This document shows positions 27,085 to 36,206 of a stretch of 64,000 nt of DNA, in pieces. The DNA is taken from the NCBI RefSeq assembly GCF_000317245.1, contig NZ_AJLJ01000064.1, positions 1-64,000 on the forward strand, in the 5' to 3' direction. The notes under the pieces are model-generated. The model was not told where the DNA came from. It made no database searches and saw only the letters and a list, made by a program, of their open reading frames with translations. Source of the stretch: Fischerella muscicola SAG 1427-1 = PCC 73103. Its GTDB lineage: Bacteria > Cyanobacteriota > Cyanobacteriia > Cyanobacteriales > Nostocaceae. Each line of letters opens with the position of its first letter. Within the stretch, counting starts at the first letter, position 1. Both the position numbers and the translations under genes were made by a program.

Positions 27085-27366
27085 TCAAGGTTTTACGGTT
27101 TGCCAAAGGGCGTCTACTTCTTGTGGCTGATAGATATCTTCACTTGCCAGTTCCATCAGATCAAGTAAACGCCTGTGTAAAAATGTTTTAGCTACTTTCA
27201 CTAAGTTGTTTTCTGGGTAATTCGGATGTACCCATATATCTACCTGAATTAGTTCGATTCCATTTGATTGCAGAATAAATCTGACTTTGTGAAACGGTTC
27301 ATCAAAACCAGGTCTTTGCTGATTTCTATATATTTCAATATCTTTGATTTCACCCCCAAAATACAT
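27085..27366 (-). CDS. Small conserved protein of unknown function
   Basis: This 93-residue protein starts at the ATG 27364-27366 after AGGAGGAAACT, an excellent ribosome-binding site; the longer frame is not needed. The sequence MYFGGEIKDIEIYRNQQ, then FHKVRFILQSNGIELIQVDI and LVKVAKTFLHRRLLDLMELA reads as alternating strands and a terminal helix. I do not recognise the family. It is cotranscribed in all likelihood with the cNMP-histidine kinase 50 bases downstream and may work with it. Confidence 0.7.
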   Translation of the reverse strand: MYFGGEIKDIEIYRNQQRPGFDEPFHKVRFILQSNGIELIQVDIWVHPNYPENNLVKVAKTFLHRRLLDLMELASEDIYQPQEVDALWQTVKP

Positions 27367-27550
27367 AGTTTCCTCCTCCTCAATTAAAAGTAATAGCTTC
27401 ACCCCTTTGTTGCTCCTCTCCCCATAGCCAGCATAATAGAAAGAATTCAACCGTTGGTTAATAGAACGCTATCATTACAAATAAAAAAGCGGTTGTGGAA
27501 TTGGGAAATCGTTTGAGCAAAAATCCATTTTTTAATAAGTAAAAATACTT

Positions 27551-28567
27551 ATGAAAGTATATGAACTCCAAAGTAATGCAGGTATTGACGCATTGAAATT
27601 AGTGGAACGACCAGAACCAAAACCTCAAGCAGGTCAAATTCTCGTCCGCGTCCACGCCACATCTCTCAATTACCGTGACTTGATAGTAGCCACAGGAACT
27701 TATAACCCTACGCAGAAATATCCACTCATTCCGATGTCCGATGGCGCAGGTGAAGTGGTTGCTGTCGGTGAAGGTGTAACACGAGTCAAAGTAGGCGATC
27801 GCGTTGCTGGTATTTTCTTTCAAGACTGGATTTACGGTCAACTCACCCGTCAGAAGATGAAATCTGATTTGGGGAGTGGCATTGATGGTATGTTAGCAGA
27901 GTATGTTGTTTTACACCAAGACGGGGTAGTAATATTACCTGATCATCTTTCCTATGAAGAAGGTGCAACCTTACCCTGTGCAGCTGTGACAGCATGGCAC
28001 GCATTGGTAACTAAAGGCAACATCAGTGCCAATGACACTGTATTATTACTTGGTACAGGTGGAGTATCTATATTTGCTCTTCAATTTGCCAAAATCCACG
28101 GTGCGAGAGTGATTATTACCTCTAGCAGTGAAGAGAAACTAGCACGCGCCAGAGAATTAGGTGCTGACGAGACAGTTAACTACAAGATGACACCGGATTG
28201 GGAAAAACAGGTTTATGAATTAAGCGATCGCACTGGTGTAGACCATGTGGTAGAAGTAGGTGGTACTGGCACTTTACCAAAATCTCTACAAGCTGTCCGA
28301 ATTGGTGGACGTGTAAGTTTGATAGGGGTTCTTTCAGGTAGGGGAGAGGAAGTAGATCCTTTACCAATACTGTTTAAAAGTCTGACAGTTCAAGGTATTT
28401 ATGTCGGTAGTAGAGAAATTTTTGAAGCAATGAATCAAACCATTGCTCAACATCAAATTAAACCCATCGTAGATAAAGTATTTGGATTTAATGAAGCACA
28501 AGAGGCTTATCGTTACTTGCAAAGCGGTTCTCACTTTGGAAAAGTGGTGATTAAAGTGACACAGTGA
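27551..28567 (+). CDS. Zinc-independent alcohol dehydrogenase-like / quinone oxidoreductase (MDR family)
   Basis: This 338-residue medium-chain reductase has the NAD(P)-binding signature TVLLLGTGGVSIFALQFAK and the MDR start (RVHATSLNYRDLIVATGTYN). The usual catalytic and structural zinc cysteines are absent, so it belongs to the quinone-reductase-like branch that reduces alpha,beta-unsaturated carbonyls or quinones with NAD(P)H. TCTSSSEEKLARARELGADE-like sequence at the second Rossmann strand is typical. The substrate is unknown. It is divergent from the kinase-associated small gene, with a ~185-base intergenic region. Confidence 0.88.
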   Translation: MKVYELQSNAGIDALKLVERPEPKPQAGQILVRVHATSLNYRDLIVATGTYNPTQKYPLIPMSDGAGEVVAVGEGVTRVKVGDRVAGIFFQDWIYGQLTRQKMKSDLGSGIDGMLAEYVVLHQDGVVILPDHLSYEEGATLPCAAVTAWHALVTKGNISANDTVLLLGTGGVSIFALQFAKIHGARVIITSSSEEKLARARELGADETVNYKMTPDWEKQVYELSDRTGVDHVVEVGGTGTLPKSLQAVRIGGRVSLIGVLSGRGEEVDPLPILFKSLTVQGIYVGSREIFEAMNQTIAQHQIKPIVDKVFGFNEAQEAYRYLQSGSHFGKVVIKVTQ

Positions 28568-28602
28568 AGCGGTGAAGTGGGGATGTGCAGAGATTTGAAT
28601 GA

Positions 28603-28992
28603 TTAGTAATCAACAGGTTTACAGCCTAATTCTTCTAGCTTGATTTTCATATCTTCGTAGTTTTTACAGTAGAAGTACTGCCGATTTTTTAAATCAACAA
28701 CGTAGTAGCCATTTTGTCCTCCATAAAGCTCCAAAAGTACACTGAAGACTTCTTTTCTGGTTAATCCAAAGTGTTCTTCGACGGAATTATGTATCGATTT
28801 AGCCGCCTCAATTTCTGATTGTTTCAGTGCTTTTCCTAAAGTGAGGGTAGTTTTTTCAACTAAAAAATCATTATCTTTTCTCCAGTATGTCACTATGTGA
28901 AATGGTCTAGTATAGGATTTTCTAGTAGGTATTTTTTTTAATTCTTCAAATGAATTAATAAGTTGATACCGTTGAGCAAATTCTTCTTCCAT
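28603..28992 (-). CDS. Hypothetical protein
   Basis: This 129-residue protein starts MEEEFAQRYQLINSFEELKK. Features are a Lys/Glu-rich helix (LTLGKALKQSEIEAAKSIHN), EHFGLTRKEVFSVLLELYGG and a Tyr-rich C-terminus (NGYYVVDLKNRQYFYCKNYE). No signal peptide or membrane segment is visible and I do not recognise a family. It converges on the MDR gene. Confidence 0.65.
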   Translation of the reverse strand: MEEEFAQRYQLINSFEELKKIPTRKSYTRPFHIVTYWRKDNDFLVEKTTLTLGKALKQSEIEAAKSIHNSVEEHFGLTRKEVFSVLLELYGGQNGYYVVDLKNRQYFYCKNYEDMKIKLEELGCKPVDY

Positions 28993-29067
28993 AATTGCCT
29001 CTCAAGCAGCCTCAGAGTATTATCCCCACAACAGTAAAATCGGGTGTGAGGATAAATATTGAATTAG

Positions 29068-29253
29068 TTAGGCTTTTTTGGAACTAGATCCATTGCCTTT
29101 TTCATCTTTATCTTCTTTCACGATTTGTTCTCTCTCAACCGGATGGCCTGAGCTTTCTTCCATGTATTCTCCTCCTCCCAAAGGAGTAAATATCTCACCA
29201 ATATTCCTTTCATGAGCTTTTCCGTTTCTTTCACTTTCTTTTCTACTGTTCAT
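29068..29253 (-). CDS. Small hydrophilic hypothetical protein
   Basis: This 61-residue frame starts MNSRKESERNGKAHERN and ends in EDKDEKGNGSSSKKA. It is extremely polar and charged, with a Gly-rich centre (FTPLGGGEYMEE), and is probably disordered. Such small hydrophilic proteins occur in desiccation- or stress-response settings, but nothing here proves that. The start has only a weak GGAA upstream. The call is uncertain. Confidence 0.45.
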   Translation of the reverse strand: MNSRKESERNGKAHERNIGEIFTPLGGGEYMEESSGHPVEREQIVKEDKDEKGNGSSSKKA

Positions 29254-29823
29254 ATATAATTCCGCGCATTGCAATTGAAGAGCAAGAAAGTGGTAGCAAG
29301 TAAGTTACTACCACGAACGTTTTTGCACAAAAACATGTACTGAGTCTTAGCCAAACTCAGCAGATTTAGGTTAAGGCAAGCTTGTCAAGTCCTTTACCTT
29401 TGCCAATATGATCCCGACCGACTTCCAGAAGCTGTATATTCAATATTCACCCGCTTTTAAGTCCAGTGCTTCTGGAGTAACTGATACTGTCGTTAATTGA
29501 AATAATATTATAGTCCAGCTACTGTAAAATTACTGATAAAAAAATTCCTAAAAAATTCTTAAAAAATTTCCTATTTATTATAAAATTGGGGACACTGCTT
29601 TACAAAAATCGCTCCATTTACGAGTCGCAAGCGATCGCTTCTTATTTTTGTTTTGGTAATTGGTAATTAGTGATTCACTTCATCTCCCTTGTTCCTGATA
29701 CCTGATCCCTTTTCCCCGTTCCCTATTTTTAATTTCTCAGATTCAACAAAGCCACCTTTACCACTCTAGTATTAAAATGCTGTGGGATAGTTGCTACAGA
29801 AACGGACGGAGGGAATATAAGCA
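29254..29823. other. Divergent gene-free region upstream of exbB
   Basis: This AT-rich gap of 570 bases has homopolymeric A/T stretches near 29535-29590 and CCCTTTTCCCCGTTCCC low-complexity sequence near 29705. A HIP1 site lies near 29630. It must contain the exbB promoter; GGACGGAGGG at about 29800 is the probable exbB ribosome-binding site. No gene is seen. Confidence 0.5.
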
Positions 29824-30597
29824 GTGGAGATTTTAGATATATTTCGTAAAGTTGGGCCAGTAATTTGGCCATTGCTTTTGTTTTCAGTATTGGCGTTAAG
29901 TGTGATTTTAGAACGTCTATGGTTCTGGCTACGAATTTTAAGTCAAGAAAAGGAAATTGTTAATCGCATTCTAGAAGCTGCGCGTAACGATTGGGAAATC
30001 GCCAGGGATATGGCTAAACAAGCAACTGATCAGCCAATTGGTAGGTTTTTGTATGCTCCTTTAAGCCAACCGATAAGCAATGCTGAACTGTTTCGACTAG
30101 CACTAGAGTCAACAGCAGAAACCGAATTAGCTCAGATGCGACGAGGTGAAAAAGTTTTAGAACTGGTCATTGCTGTTTCTCCTTTGTTGGGATTGTTTGG
30201 TACAGTCTGGGGGTTAATTAGATCTTTGGAATCAATTCGGATTGGCGATTTGGGAACAGAAGCAACAGCAGGGGTGACAACAGGTATTGGTGAAGCTCTA
30301 TACAGTACAGCCATAGGAATGGGAGTCGCTATTGTCAGCTTGATCTTCTATCGATTTTTTCAAGCTTTATTAGTCAATCAAGTCAAAATATTCCGTCAAG
30401 CGGGGAATGATTTGGAAATGCTTTATTTGCAATCATCCCCTGATTTGAGCAAGGGTAAATCTAACTTCGACAGACCTGAAGCTATTGTTCGGGATTCTAC
30501 TGGTGGGAAATTCATTACTCCGCGCAAGCGAACTCAAAAGAAGTTTTCTGAACCTCCAGAAATTTCAGATCCAGAGCCATCTGATTCTGATAAGTAA
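29824..30597 (+). CDS. exbB: ExbB/TolQ-type proton channel
   Basis: This 257-residue protein from a GTG start has three hydrophobic helices. The first is in GPVIWPLLLFSVLALSVILE. The other two are in the conserved block LIAVSPLLGLFGTVWGLIRS-like (residues ~115-135) and IGEALYSTAIGMGVAIVSLI. These are the MotA/TolQ/ExbB signature. ExbB forms a pentameric proton channel in the inner membrane that, with ExbD, energises TonB-dependent outer-membrane uptake of iron chelates or vitamin B12, or other envelope work. The Lys/Pro-rich C-terminal tail of ~50 residues is variable. exbD follows after ~110 bases of repeat-like sequence. No tonB is in the window. Confidence 0.92.
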   Translation: MEILDIFRKVGPVIWPLLLFSVLALSVILERLWFWLRILSQEKEIVNRILEAARNDWEIARDMAKQATDQPIGRFLYAPLSQPISNAELFRLALESTAETELAQMRRGEKVLELVIAVSPLLGLFGTVWGLIRSLESIRIGDLGTEATAGVTTGIGEALYSTAIGMGVAIVSLIFYRFFQALLVNQVKIFRQAGNDLEMLYLQSSPDLSKGKSNFDRPEAIVRDSTGGKFITPRKRTQKKFSEPPEISDPEPSDSDK

Positions 30598-30706
30598 GTT
30601 ATGTATGTTGTTGGTTGTTTGTTGTTTGTTTTTGGAACACTCAACCATCAACTATCAACCATGAATTAATCAACAATTACTAATTACCGTTTTAACGCCA
30701 AACAAT

Positions 30707-31348
30707 ATGAAAGTTAATTTACATACTCCCATTGAAGATGCTCAAGTTCAGATCATTCCCTTAATTGATGTCATTTTTTGTATTTTGACATTTTTCATCT
30801 TGGCATCTTTACAATTTACTCGCCAGCAAGCAATTAATGTTGACTTACCTAAAGCCAGTTCCGCATCAGCAGGTAATATCAATGCATCGCAAAGCCAAAA
30901 CATTTTACCTGTAACTATTGATGCTGTTGGTCAAACCTATGTAGAAAAACAACCGATTCAACGCGAACAGCTAGCAGGGATTTTAAGAAATTATTTGCAA
31001 AAAAATCCTAATGGTACTTTAGTACTGAATGCTTCTCGTTCAGCAACTTATAACGATGTCATAGAATTACTAGATTTGCTGCGACAAGTAGGAGGCGATC
31101 GCGTATCTTTGGGTATCATACCAGGCTCTTCAGACAAGCCAGCCAGTTCTTCTCCTCTTAATCCTCCCTCTTTTCCGGTCAACCCTGGCGCAGCACCAGT
31201 CACTCCTTTCAATCCTCAAGGTGAGCTTAACCTCAACTCTCCTGCGATTCCTAATTCAGTTCCCTTCCCTGCTGCACCTGGTCAGTCTAACACTGGTAGT
31301 TCTCCTCAACAACCCACAGCACCAGGTAACAGTAATTCTGCTCCCTAA
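30707..31348 (+). CDS. exbD: ExbD/TolR-type biopolymer transport protein
   Basis: This 213-residue protein has one N-terminal membrane helix preceded by the key Asp: IIPLIDVIFCILTFFILA. That Asp carries protons in the ExbB-ExbD motor. A periplasmic domain follows (VTIDAVGQTYVEKQPI, LVLNASRSATYNDVIELLDL). The C-terminal ~75 residues are a Pro/Ser/Asn-rich extension (NPPSFPVNPGAAPVTPFNP) longer than in standard ExbD, possibly for peptidoglycan contact. It pairs with exbB upstream. Confidence 0.92.
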   Translation: MKVNLHTPIEDAQVQIIPLIDVIFCILTFFILASLQFTRQQAINVDLPKASSASAGNINASQSQNILPVTIDAVGQTYVEKQPIQREQLAGILRNYLQKNPNGTLVLNASRSATYNDVIELLDLLRQVGGDRVSLGIIPGSSDKPASSSPLNPPSFPVNPGAAPVTPFNPQGELNLNSPAIPNSVPFPAAPGQSNTGSSPQQPTAPGNSNSAP

Positions 31349-31359
31349 ATAAGAAGTTA

Positions 31360-31410
31360 ATAGATGTGCGAATAGCGCTGTCGCGCATGGCTTCGCTAAC
31401 GCATGTCTAT
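31360..31410. repeat. Stem-loop repeat, copy 2 (AATAGCGCTGT core)
   Basis: Arms ATAGATGTGCG and CGCATGTCTAT enclose a core, AATAGCGCTGT through GGCTTCGCTAA, that is identical but for one base to the copy at 10660-10688. The arms differ from copy 1 yet still pair. It sits 12 bases after the exbD stop codon. Confidence 0.75.
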
Positions 31411-31577
31411 TAAATTTCTAAACCTAAAGATATCTAAAAAATTTTTTCGCTAGTTAAAGTTTTTCTGCTAACTTACAAGTTAAAGCTTCATATCTCGGTT
31501 TGTTTCTCTACATAAACCGGGAAAATTTTCTTGCCTTATTTTGACCAATCGCCATTCAAGTGTTAAGGGTTGTGGCA

Positions 31578-31949
31578 ATGAATATTGTTTCGCTTTTTAT
31601 AGCTTGGTTAGTAGTAGCTGCGAGCTTTTATATTATTAGTAAAGTGCCTTTTATAGGAGTAGAAATTGATACTCCTCAAAAAACTTTGGTTTCTGCTGCT
31701 GTATTTGGAATTGTGACAGCATTAGTTAGACCAATACTAGAGTTTACATTCAAGCTACCAAATATCTTGACATTTGGATGGCTTGATGGATTTTTCTCAT
31801 TTTTAATTACAGTAATCTGCTTTGGGATAGCAGCATATTTAGTACAAGGATTTCGCTTACGTTTTGGAATTTGGAGCGCAATTTTAGGAGCGCTAACACT
31901 CTCGATAGTGATGAAGATAATTTATACTATTTTGCCATTGAACAGTTAG
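31578..31949 (+). CDS. Phage holin family-like four-helix membrane protein
   Basis: The ATG at 31578 starts MNIVSLFIAWLVVAASFYII, the first of four hydrophobic helices in a 123-residue protein. The others are in VSAAVFGIVTALVRPILEF, FLITVICFGIAAYLVQGF and AILGALTLSIVMKIIYTIL. This matches the small membrane family named after a mycobacterial phage holin (PF04020 type). The name does not imply phage origin; these proteins are widespread in bacteria and their function is unknown. Confidence 0.8.
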   Translation: MNIVSLFIAWLVVAASFYIISKVPFIGVEIDTPQKTLVSAAVFGIVTALVRPILEFTFKLPNILTFGWLDGFFSFLITVICFGIAAYLVQGFRLRFGIWSAILGALTLSIVMKIIYTILPLNS

Positions 31950-31987
31950 TAGTTATCAGTATAAATTGATAACTAACAAATAACAAA

Positions 31988-32017
31988 TGTAGAGACGTGC
32001 CATGGCACGTCTCTACA
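31988..32017. terminator. 30-bp perfect palindrome between convergent genes
   Basis: TGTAGAGACGTGC, CATG centre and GCACGTCTCTACA form a perfect palindrome 24 bases before the 3' end of thf1 and 39 bases after the holin-like gene. The GAGACGTGCC arm is shared with the stem-loop repeat at 10647. It could stop transcription from both sides, although T-tracts are poor on both strands. Confidence 0.6.
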
Positions 32018-32040
32018 ACACAACAACCAACAATCATTAT

Positions 32041-32748
32041 TTATTCGCTAGCAGTTGGAGGGGTAACTGTAGTACTAGATTGTTGACTACGTTGCTCACG
32101 TTTTTTGCGATCAGCTGAGAGCATATCTGCCATTACTACCAATGCTTGAGTCATTTTATCTAGGTTGGAACGATAAAGTTCCAAATCTTTATTGAGTTTG
32201 TCATCAGATAAATGTAAGCCGACTGAAATGGATTTGAGTGCTTCAGTGCGTTGTTTTTCGTCTTTGACTAGTTCTGGATCTGACAGTTCTAACAAAGAGA
32301 ATAAACCGATCGCGAACAAACGGCTATATTTAAATTTAGGATTACTGGCGATCGCTTGCAGATGGGATTGTAAGTCAGCATCTTGATTTAACTGAGTTTG
32401 TTGGCTTAAAGCAGCAATTAAATCTTGTGGTGGCAGACTTTTTGCTATCTCTTGCAGACGTTGAGCATCCTGTTGATAGATTTGCGGATCTGCTTCTATT
32501 GATCGCAGTAGGGCGTTAAATATCGATTCCTTGTCCGATTCAGGTTCATAACCTTGCATAAATCGGTCGAAGCAAGTAACGACGCCCAAAGCAAAAATTG
32601 GGTTATAGCTGAAATCAATATTTACTGCGAGCAGGTGCATTTCTACCATCAATTCCTCTACCACTCTCCGATAAATGGTGTTAATCGGTCGGGTGTGGAG
32701 AGTGTGGAAAGTGCGCTTTGTATCTGATACAGTACGAACGTTATTCAC
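32041..32748 (-). CDS. thf1: Photosystem II biogenesis protein Psb29/Thf1
   Basis: The 235-residue protein opens MNNVRTVSDTKRTFHTLHTR and contains PINTIYRRVVEELMVEMHLL, FALGVVTCFDRFMQGYEP and KYSRLFAIGLFSLLELSDPE, all hallmarks of Psb29/Thf1. The C-terminal ~60 residues form a coiled coil (LYRSNLDKMTQALVVM) with a Gln/Ser/Thr-rich tail. Thf1 supports photosystem II repair and FtsH complex accumulation in cyanobacteria and plastids. An ftsH lies 14 kb away in this window but is not linked. It is divergent from the CpcT/CpeT-family gene. Confidence 0.94.
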   Translation of the reverse strand: MNNVRTVSDTKRTFHTLHTRPINTIYRRVVEELMVEMHLLAVNIDFSYNPIFALGVVTCFDRFMQGYEPESDKESIFNALLRSIEADPQIYQQDAQRLQEIAKSLPPQDLIAALSQQTQLNQDADLQSHLQAIASNPKFKYSRLFAIGLFSLLELSDPELVKDEKQRTEALKSISVGLHLSDDKLNKDLELYRSNLDKMTQALVVMADMLSADRKKREQRSQQSSTTVTPPTASE

Positions 32749-32883
32749 AAAAAAAATTTCAATATTTTAGGGCGACGTATGTTTATTTTCTCGCTTCCAG
32801 GTCACTTTGCCAAGTTTAGGTTTTGAGGGGATCGAGAATCGGGGATCAGGGATAGGGGATTGGTTACTGAATTAGGTTAAGCT

Positions 32884-32911
32884 AAAATCCAAAATCCAAA
32901 ATCCAAAATCC
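32884..32911. repeat. AAAATCC tandem heptamer (STRR)
   Basis: Four tandem copies of (A)AAATCC stand directly before the ATG at 32913, so the repeat occupies the ribosome-binding region of the bilin lyase-like gene. Related units (AAATCCAAAATCTAAAATCCC) lie at about 33607-33640, and TTTTGGATTTTAGATTTTGG at 24280-24303. Confidence 0.75.
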
Positions 32912-32912
32912 T

Positions 32913-33509
32913 ATGACCTCTTCACCAGAGTTAATAGCCCTAGCTCAATATCTAGCGGGTGAATTTGACAATAGAGAACAAGCTTTGGCAGAACCTGCTT
33001 GGTATGTCCACCTACGTTTGTGGCAAATACCTATACCTATCTTTTCAGAAGATAGTATTACTCTATTTGCCGAACAAGCCAATATTGTTAAATTAGACCA
33101 ACCTTACCGCCAAAGAATAATGCGGCTCACCTGTGGGCATAATCATGATACTCCTCTTAAAGTACAATACTACATGCCTAAAGACCCAGCAGCTTTACGT
33201 GGTGCTGGTCACAACCCTTCGTTACTTCAAACCCTGACACCTGATAAATTAGATTTGTTACCGGATTGCGTTCTCAATATCAGTCAAGAAATAGTAGCTC
33301 CCAACCAATATAAATTTACTGCGATCGCACCTGCAAACACTCGTTGCTGCTTTAGTTATGCAGGTAACACCATACAAGTTTCCCTGGGATTTGAAGTTTC
33401 TCAACAAGAGTTGAAAACTTACGACAAAGGAATTGATCCTAACACTGGTAGTGCAACTTGGGGAGCAATTATGGGACCTTATCGCTACACCAAGCGAGAA
33501 CAGTATTAA
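32913..33509 (+). CDS. CpcT/CpeT family phycobiliprotein lyase
   Basis: This 198-residue lipocalin-like protein has the CpcT/CpeT pattern: LAQYLAGEFDNREQALAEP, WYVHLRLWQIPIP, LDQPYRQRIMRL, the Asp-Cys in LLPDCVLNIS, and GIDPNTGSATWGAIMGPY. Family members attach phycocyanobilin or phycoerythrobilin to cysteine 153/155 of beta phycobiliprotein subunits. Which subunit this copy serves cannot be read from sequence, and filamentous strains carry more than one. A tandem heptamer tract abuts the start and leaves no recognisable Shine-Dalgarno sequence. Confidence 0.88.
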   Translation: MTSSPELIALAQYLAGEFDNREQALAEPAWYVHLRLWQIPIPIFSEDSITLFAEQANIVKLDQPYRQRIMRLTCGHNHDTPLKVQYYMPKDPAALRGAGHNPSLLQTLTPDKLDLLPDCVLNISQEIVAPNQYKFTAIAPANTRCCFSYAGNTIQVSLGFEVSQQELKTYDKGIDPNTGSATWGAIMGPYRYTKREQY

Positions 33510-33659
33510 ATAATTAATTTAATAATGAAGTGTCTCTAGGACTCTTCATTTTTCACATTTGATCGATAATTCACAGCAGCCTACAAGCCACTAAATTCCA
33601 GAAGTAGAACCAATCCCAAATCCAAAATCTAAAATCCCAAAAAATTAAATTACTTTGAC

Positions 33660-34028
33660 TTAGCTGGCTATGCTACGAGGTACACCTTCTAAAGCTTCCT
33701 GCTCAGTTTCAAAGATTTCAAACACCGTATCCATCATTGTCACTTCAAAAACCAGTTTGGCTTCTGGGTGAACATTGCAAATACGGAAACTACCCTTAAC
33801 TTTGTCAGCATCGCGCATTCCTGCCACCAAAGAAGTTAAGCCTGAACTGTCAATAAAATTGACTTGACCAAGATTTACAACTACATGACGACTACATTTA
33901 GAAATACATTCCTGCAATTTCAAACGAAATTGCCATGCTGTGGTGATATCCAAGCGGCCTGTAGGTGTTAAGACAATAACAGTATTGCCATCTTGGGTAG
34001 TATAAGTTTTTTGATCAATGTCTATCAC
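33660..34028 (-). CDS. STAS domain anti-sigma factor antagonist
   Basis: The GTG at 34026-34028 is taken as the start since AAGGGGAGG stands four bases before it; the longer frame uses TTG. The 122-residue STAS protein has VIVLTPTGRLDITTAWQF and VNLGQVNFIDSSGLTSLVAG, where the DSSG serine is the usual phosphorylation site. Such SpoIIAA-like proteins bind anti-sigma kinases in partner-switching pathways. No kinase or phosphatase partner is adjacent, so the pathway is unknown. Confidence 0.9.
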   Translation of the reverse strand: MIDIDQKTYTTQDGNTVIVLTPTGRLDITTAWQFRLKLQECISKCSRHVVVNLGQVNFIDSSGLTSLVAGMRDADKVKGSFRICNVHPEAKLVFEVTMMDTVFEIFETEQEALEGVPRSIAS

Positions 34029-34074
34029 ATTGCCTCCCCTTGGCTTTCTCAAAATCTACTAGTCAGTAGTTAGT

Positions 34075-34155
34075 AGGAGCGTAGATGCGCCGCGTGGCTT
34101 CTTATAGAGTACGGCAGTATTCCGCAACAAGCCGCGCAGAGCGTGTCTACGCTAT
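34075..34155. repeat. Inverted-repeat element GCGTAGA..TCTACGC
   Basis: GCGTAGATGCGCCGCGTGGC on the left and GCCGCGCAGAGCGTGTCTACGC-like sequence on the right (split as GCCGCGCAGAGCG, TGTCTACGC) are complementary over much of their length, around a TACGGCAGTATTCCG dyad. It belongs with the GC-rich CGTCTACG family seen at 23245-23370 and 51700-51730. Confidence 0.55.
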
Positions 34156-34252
34156 ACAGTATTTATTGGTTAATTATTTTACAACGTACTAACCACTATC
34201 GACTATCTACTATCCACTAACTACTCATCTCTAGTAGTTTAACTCACACTTT

Positions 34253-35299
34253 TTACGTGTGACTTGGTGTCCAGTTTATCCAATCTTGGGGTTTGAGGAA
34301 GGTTTCGTATAACTCTGCTTCGGGTGTATTTGGTTCGGGTTTGTAGCCATATTCCCAGCGTACCAGTGGTGGTAGAGACATCAAAATTGATTCTGTGCGT
34401 CCATTGGTTTGTAGTCCAAAGATTGTGCCTCGGTCATAAACCAAGTTAAATTCAACATACCGTCCTCGACGGTATAGTTGAAAATTGCGTTCGCGATCGC
34501 CATATTCTATTGTGTGTCGGCGTTGAGCGATCGGCACATATGCAGGTAAAAAAGCTCCACCACAACTTTGCACAAAAGCAAATAAATCTTCCCAATTGCG
34601 GGTTTTAATAGTCCCTACTTGATTGCTGTACTTAGCCGCCTCACCATCGGTATGGGGGCCACGATACAAAGCACCTTGGCCATCTTGATAATCAAAAAAT
34701 AGACCACCAACACCTCGTGTTTCGCCCCGGTGCTTCAAATAAAAATATTCATCACACCAGCGTTTAAATACTGGGTAATACTCTGAGTGATGAGCATCAC
34801 AAGCTTGCTTGAAAGTTTTATGGAAATGACTAGCATCTTCCGCAAATGGATAATAGGGTGTGAGGTCAGCACCACCACCAAACCACCATACCGGGCCAGC
34901 TTCAAAATAACGATAATTAAGATGAACAGTGGGTACATAAGGATTACGGGGATGCAACACCATAGAAGTACCAGTTGCATAAAAACCGTGTCCTGCCGCT
35001 TCTGGACGTTGGGCTAAGATTGAGGGTGGCAAATGGGAACCCCAAACTTCAGAAAAATTTACACCACCTTGTTCAAAGATCGCGCCTTCGCTCATGACGC
35101 GCGATCGCCCGCCACCTCCTTCTGGTCTTTCCCAAGAATCTTCCTGAAACTTCCCTACACCATCCAATTTTTCCAAAGCTTGTGTAATTTCGTCTTGTAA
35201 CTGTTTCATGAACTGACTGACCCTTGTTTTAGCATCAGTCGGGGGTAAACAAGTAGATGATTCTATTGGCAAAGTTGGGCTTTGGGAGTTTGTCATCAT
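34253..35299 (-). CDS. hemF: Aerobic coproporphyrinogen III oxidase
   Basis: HemF uses oxygen to convert coproporphyrinogen III to protoporphyrinogen IX in heme and chlorophyll synthesis. The 348-residue protein carries the family marks: [40 protein letters not shown]-like sequence, [47 protein letters not shown] and [15 protein letters not shown]. The second codon is also ATG; either can start. It is full length and monocistronic in appearance. Confidence 0.96.
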   Translation of the reverse strand: MMTNSQSPTLPIESSTCLPPTDAKTRVSQFMKQLQDEITQALEKLDGVGKFQEDSWERPEGGGGRSRVMSEGAIFEQGGVNFSEVWGSHLPPSILAQRPEAAGHGFYATGTSMVLHPRNPYVPTVHLNYRYFEAGPVWWFGGGADLTPYYPFAEDASHFHKTFKQACDAHHSEYYPVFKRWCDEYFYLKHRGETRGVGGLFFDYQDGQGALYRGPHTDGEAAKYSNQVGTIKTRNWEDLFAFVQSCGGAFLPAYVPIAQRRHTIEYGDRERNFQLYRRGRYVEFNLVYDRGTIFGLQTNGRTESILMSLPPLVRWEYGYKPEPNTPEAELYETFLKPQDWINWTPSHT

Positions 35300-36206
35300 A
35301 AGTTCAACGACCTAAATTACAGTTTGCAAAGAACAACTATTTTTTTACTAAAAATGCACGGCAATTAAAAAATCCGGCTAAAAATGCCCACCCTGCTTTT
35401 TTCCTGAGAATCAAGCATTTTGGCAATGTGTCGGTTTGACTAGAGTTATTGTCCCTCAAATGCGTATAGGCTTGTATATTGATTGATTTTTTTTCAAATT
35501 CTTTTCTATGTGGAAATTTTTTGGTATATATACTTAGCCAGAGCAAATTAATACACCTATGTTGAAACTGGAGGCAACAATAAAAACTAAAATGTAAAGA
35601 AAAAACACATTTTTTTGCTTATATTGTAAGCAAAAGCTCATGCACATTATTACAAAAATTCACGAGACACTTTGATCAAAAAGTTTAAAGGAATACAGGT
35701 AAACAAAAAATACCATTCTTTTAACGTTAAATGCAGTCTTATAAAGCCTGGACTCCAGTCACTGCAATGGTGATGCACTTATAAAAGCTTATTGCCTAAC
35801 ATTTTACTTAGTTCTGTAAGTAACTGAGTTTTTATAACTATAAATCAGTATATAAAACAGAAAAACTGTATAATTGCACACTATTTTACCTGTACATTTC
35901 CGCAGTAAGTAGGAAGACATTAGACACTGATTAATATATTTATAAAAAATAGAAAAAGATGCTTGATCTTGCAGATTTTACCTAAGACATCAGAAGTTTC
36001 TAAGAAACTAAGAGTGTAAGGCGAGAAAGACAAGGGGGACAAGGAGGATAAGGGGGACATATCAATTAACAATTAAAAATTAAAAATTAAGAACTTTTTG
36101 ACTTTTGACTTTTGACTTTTGACTTGTTTAGCCCAATGCCCAATCCCCAATGCCCAATCCCCAATATGCCAGAGTTACCAAAAAGCGTGTAGCGAGGAGA
36201 TAAAAA
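35300..36206. other. 907-base gene-free region
   Basis: This is the longest gap in the window. It is very AT-rich, with many A/T runs at 35570-35900 and no credible open frame; a 69-codon leftward frame at 35337-35546 has no family features. From 36010 to 36060 there are GACAAGGGGGACAAGGAGG units, at 36100-36125 four TTTTGAC heptamers, and at 36130-36175 CCCAATGCCCAATCCCC units. A small RNA is possible in the non-repeat part but I see no defined structure. Confidence 0.55.

Noticed and set aside
31578-31949. Prophage remnant suggested by a holin-family name
   Set aside because: The protein family is widespread and cellular, and there are no integrase, capsid or tail genes nearby.
35337-35546. 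A 69-codon leftward frame next to hemF
   Set aside because: No ribosome-binding site, no family features and compositional match to AT-rich intergenic sequence.
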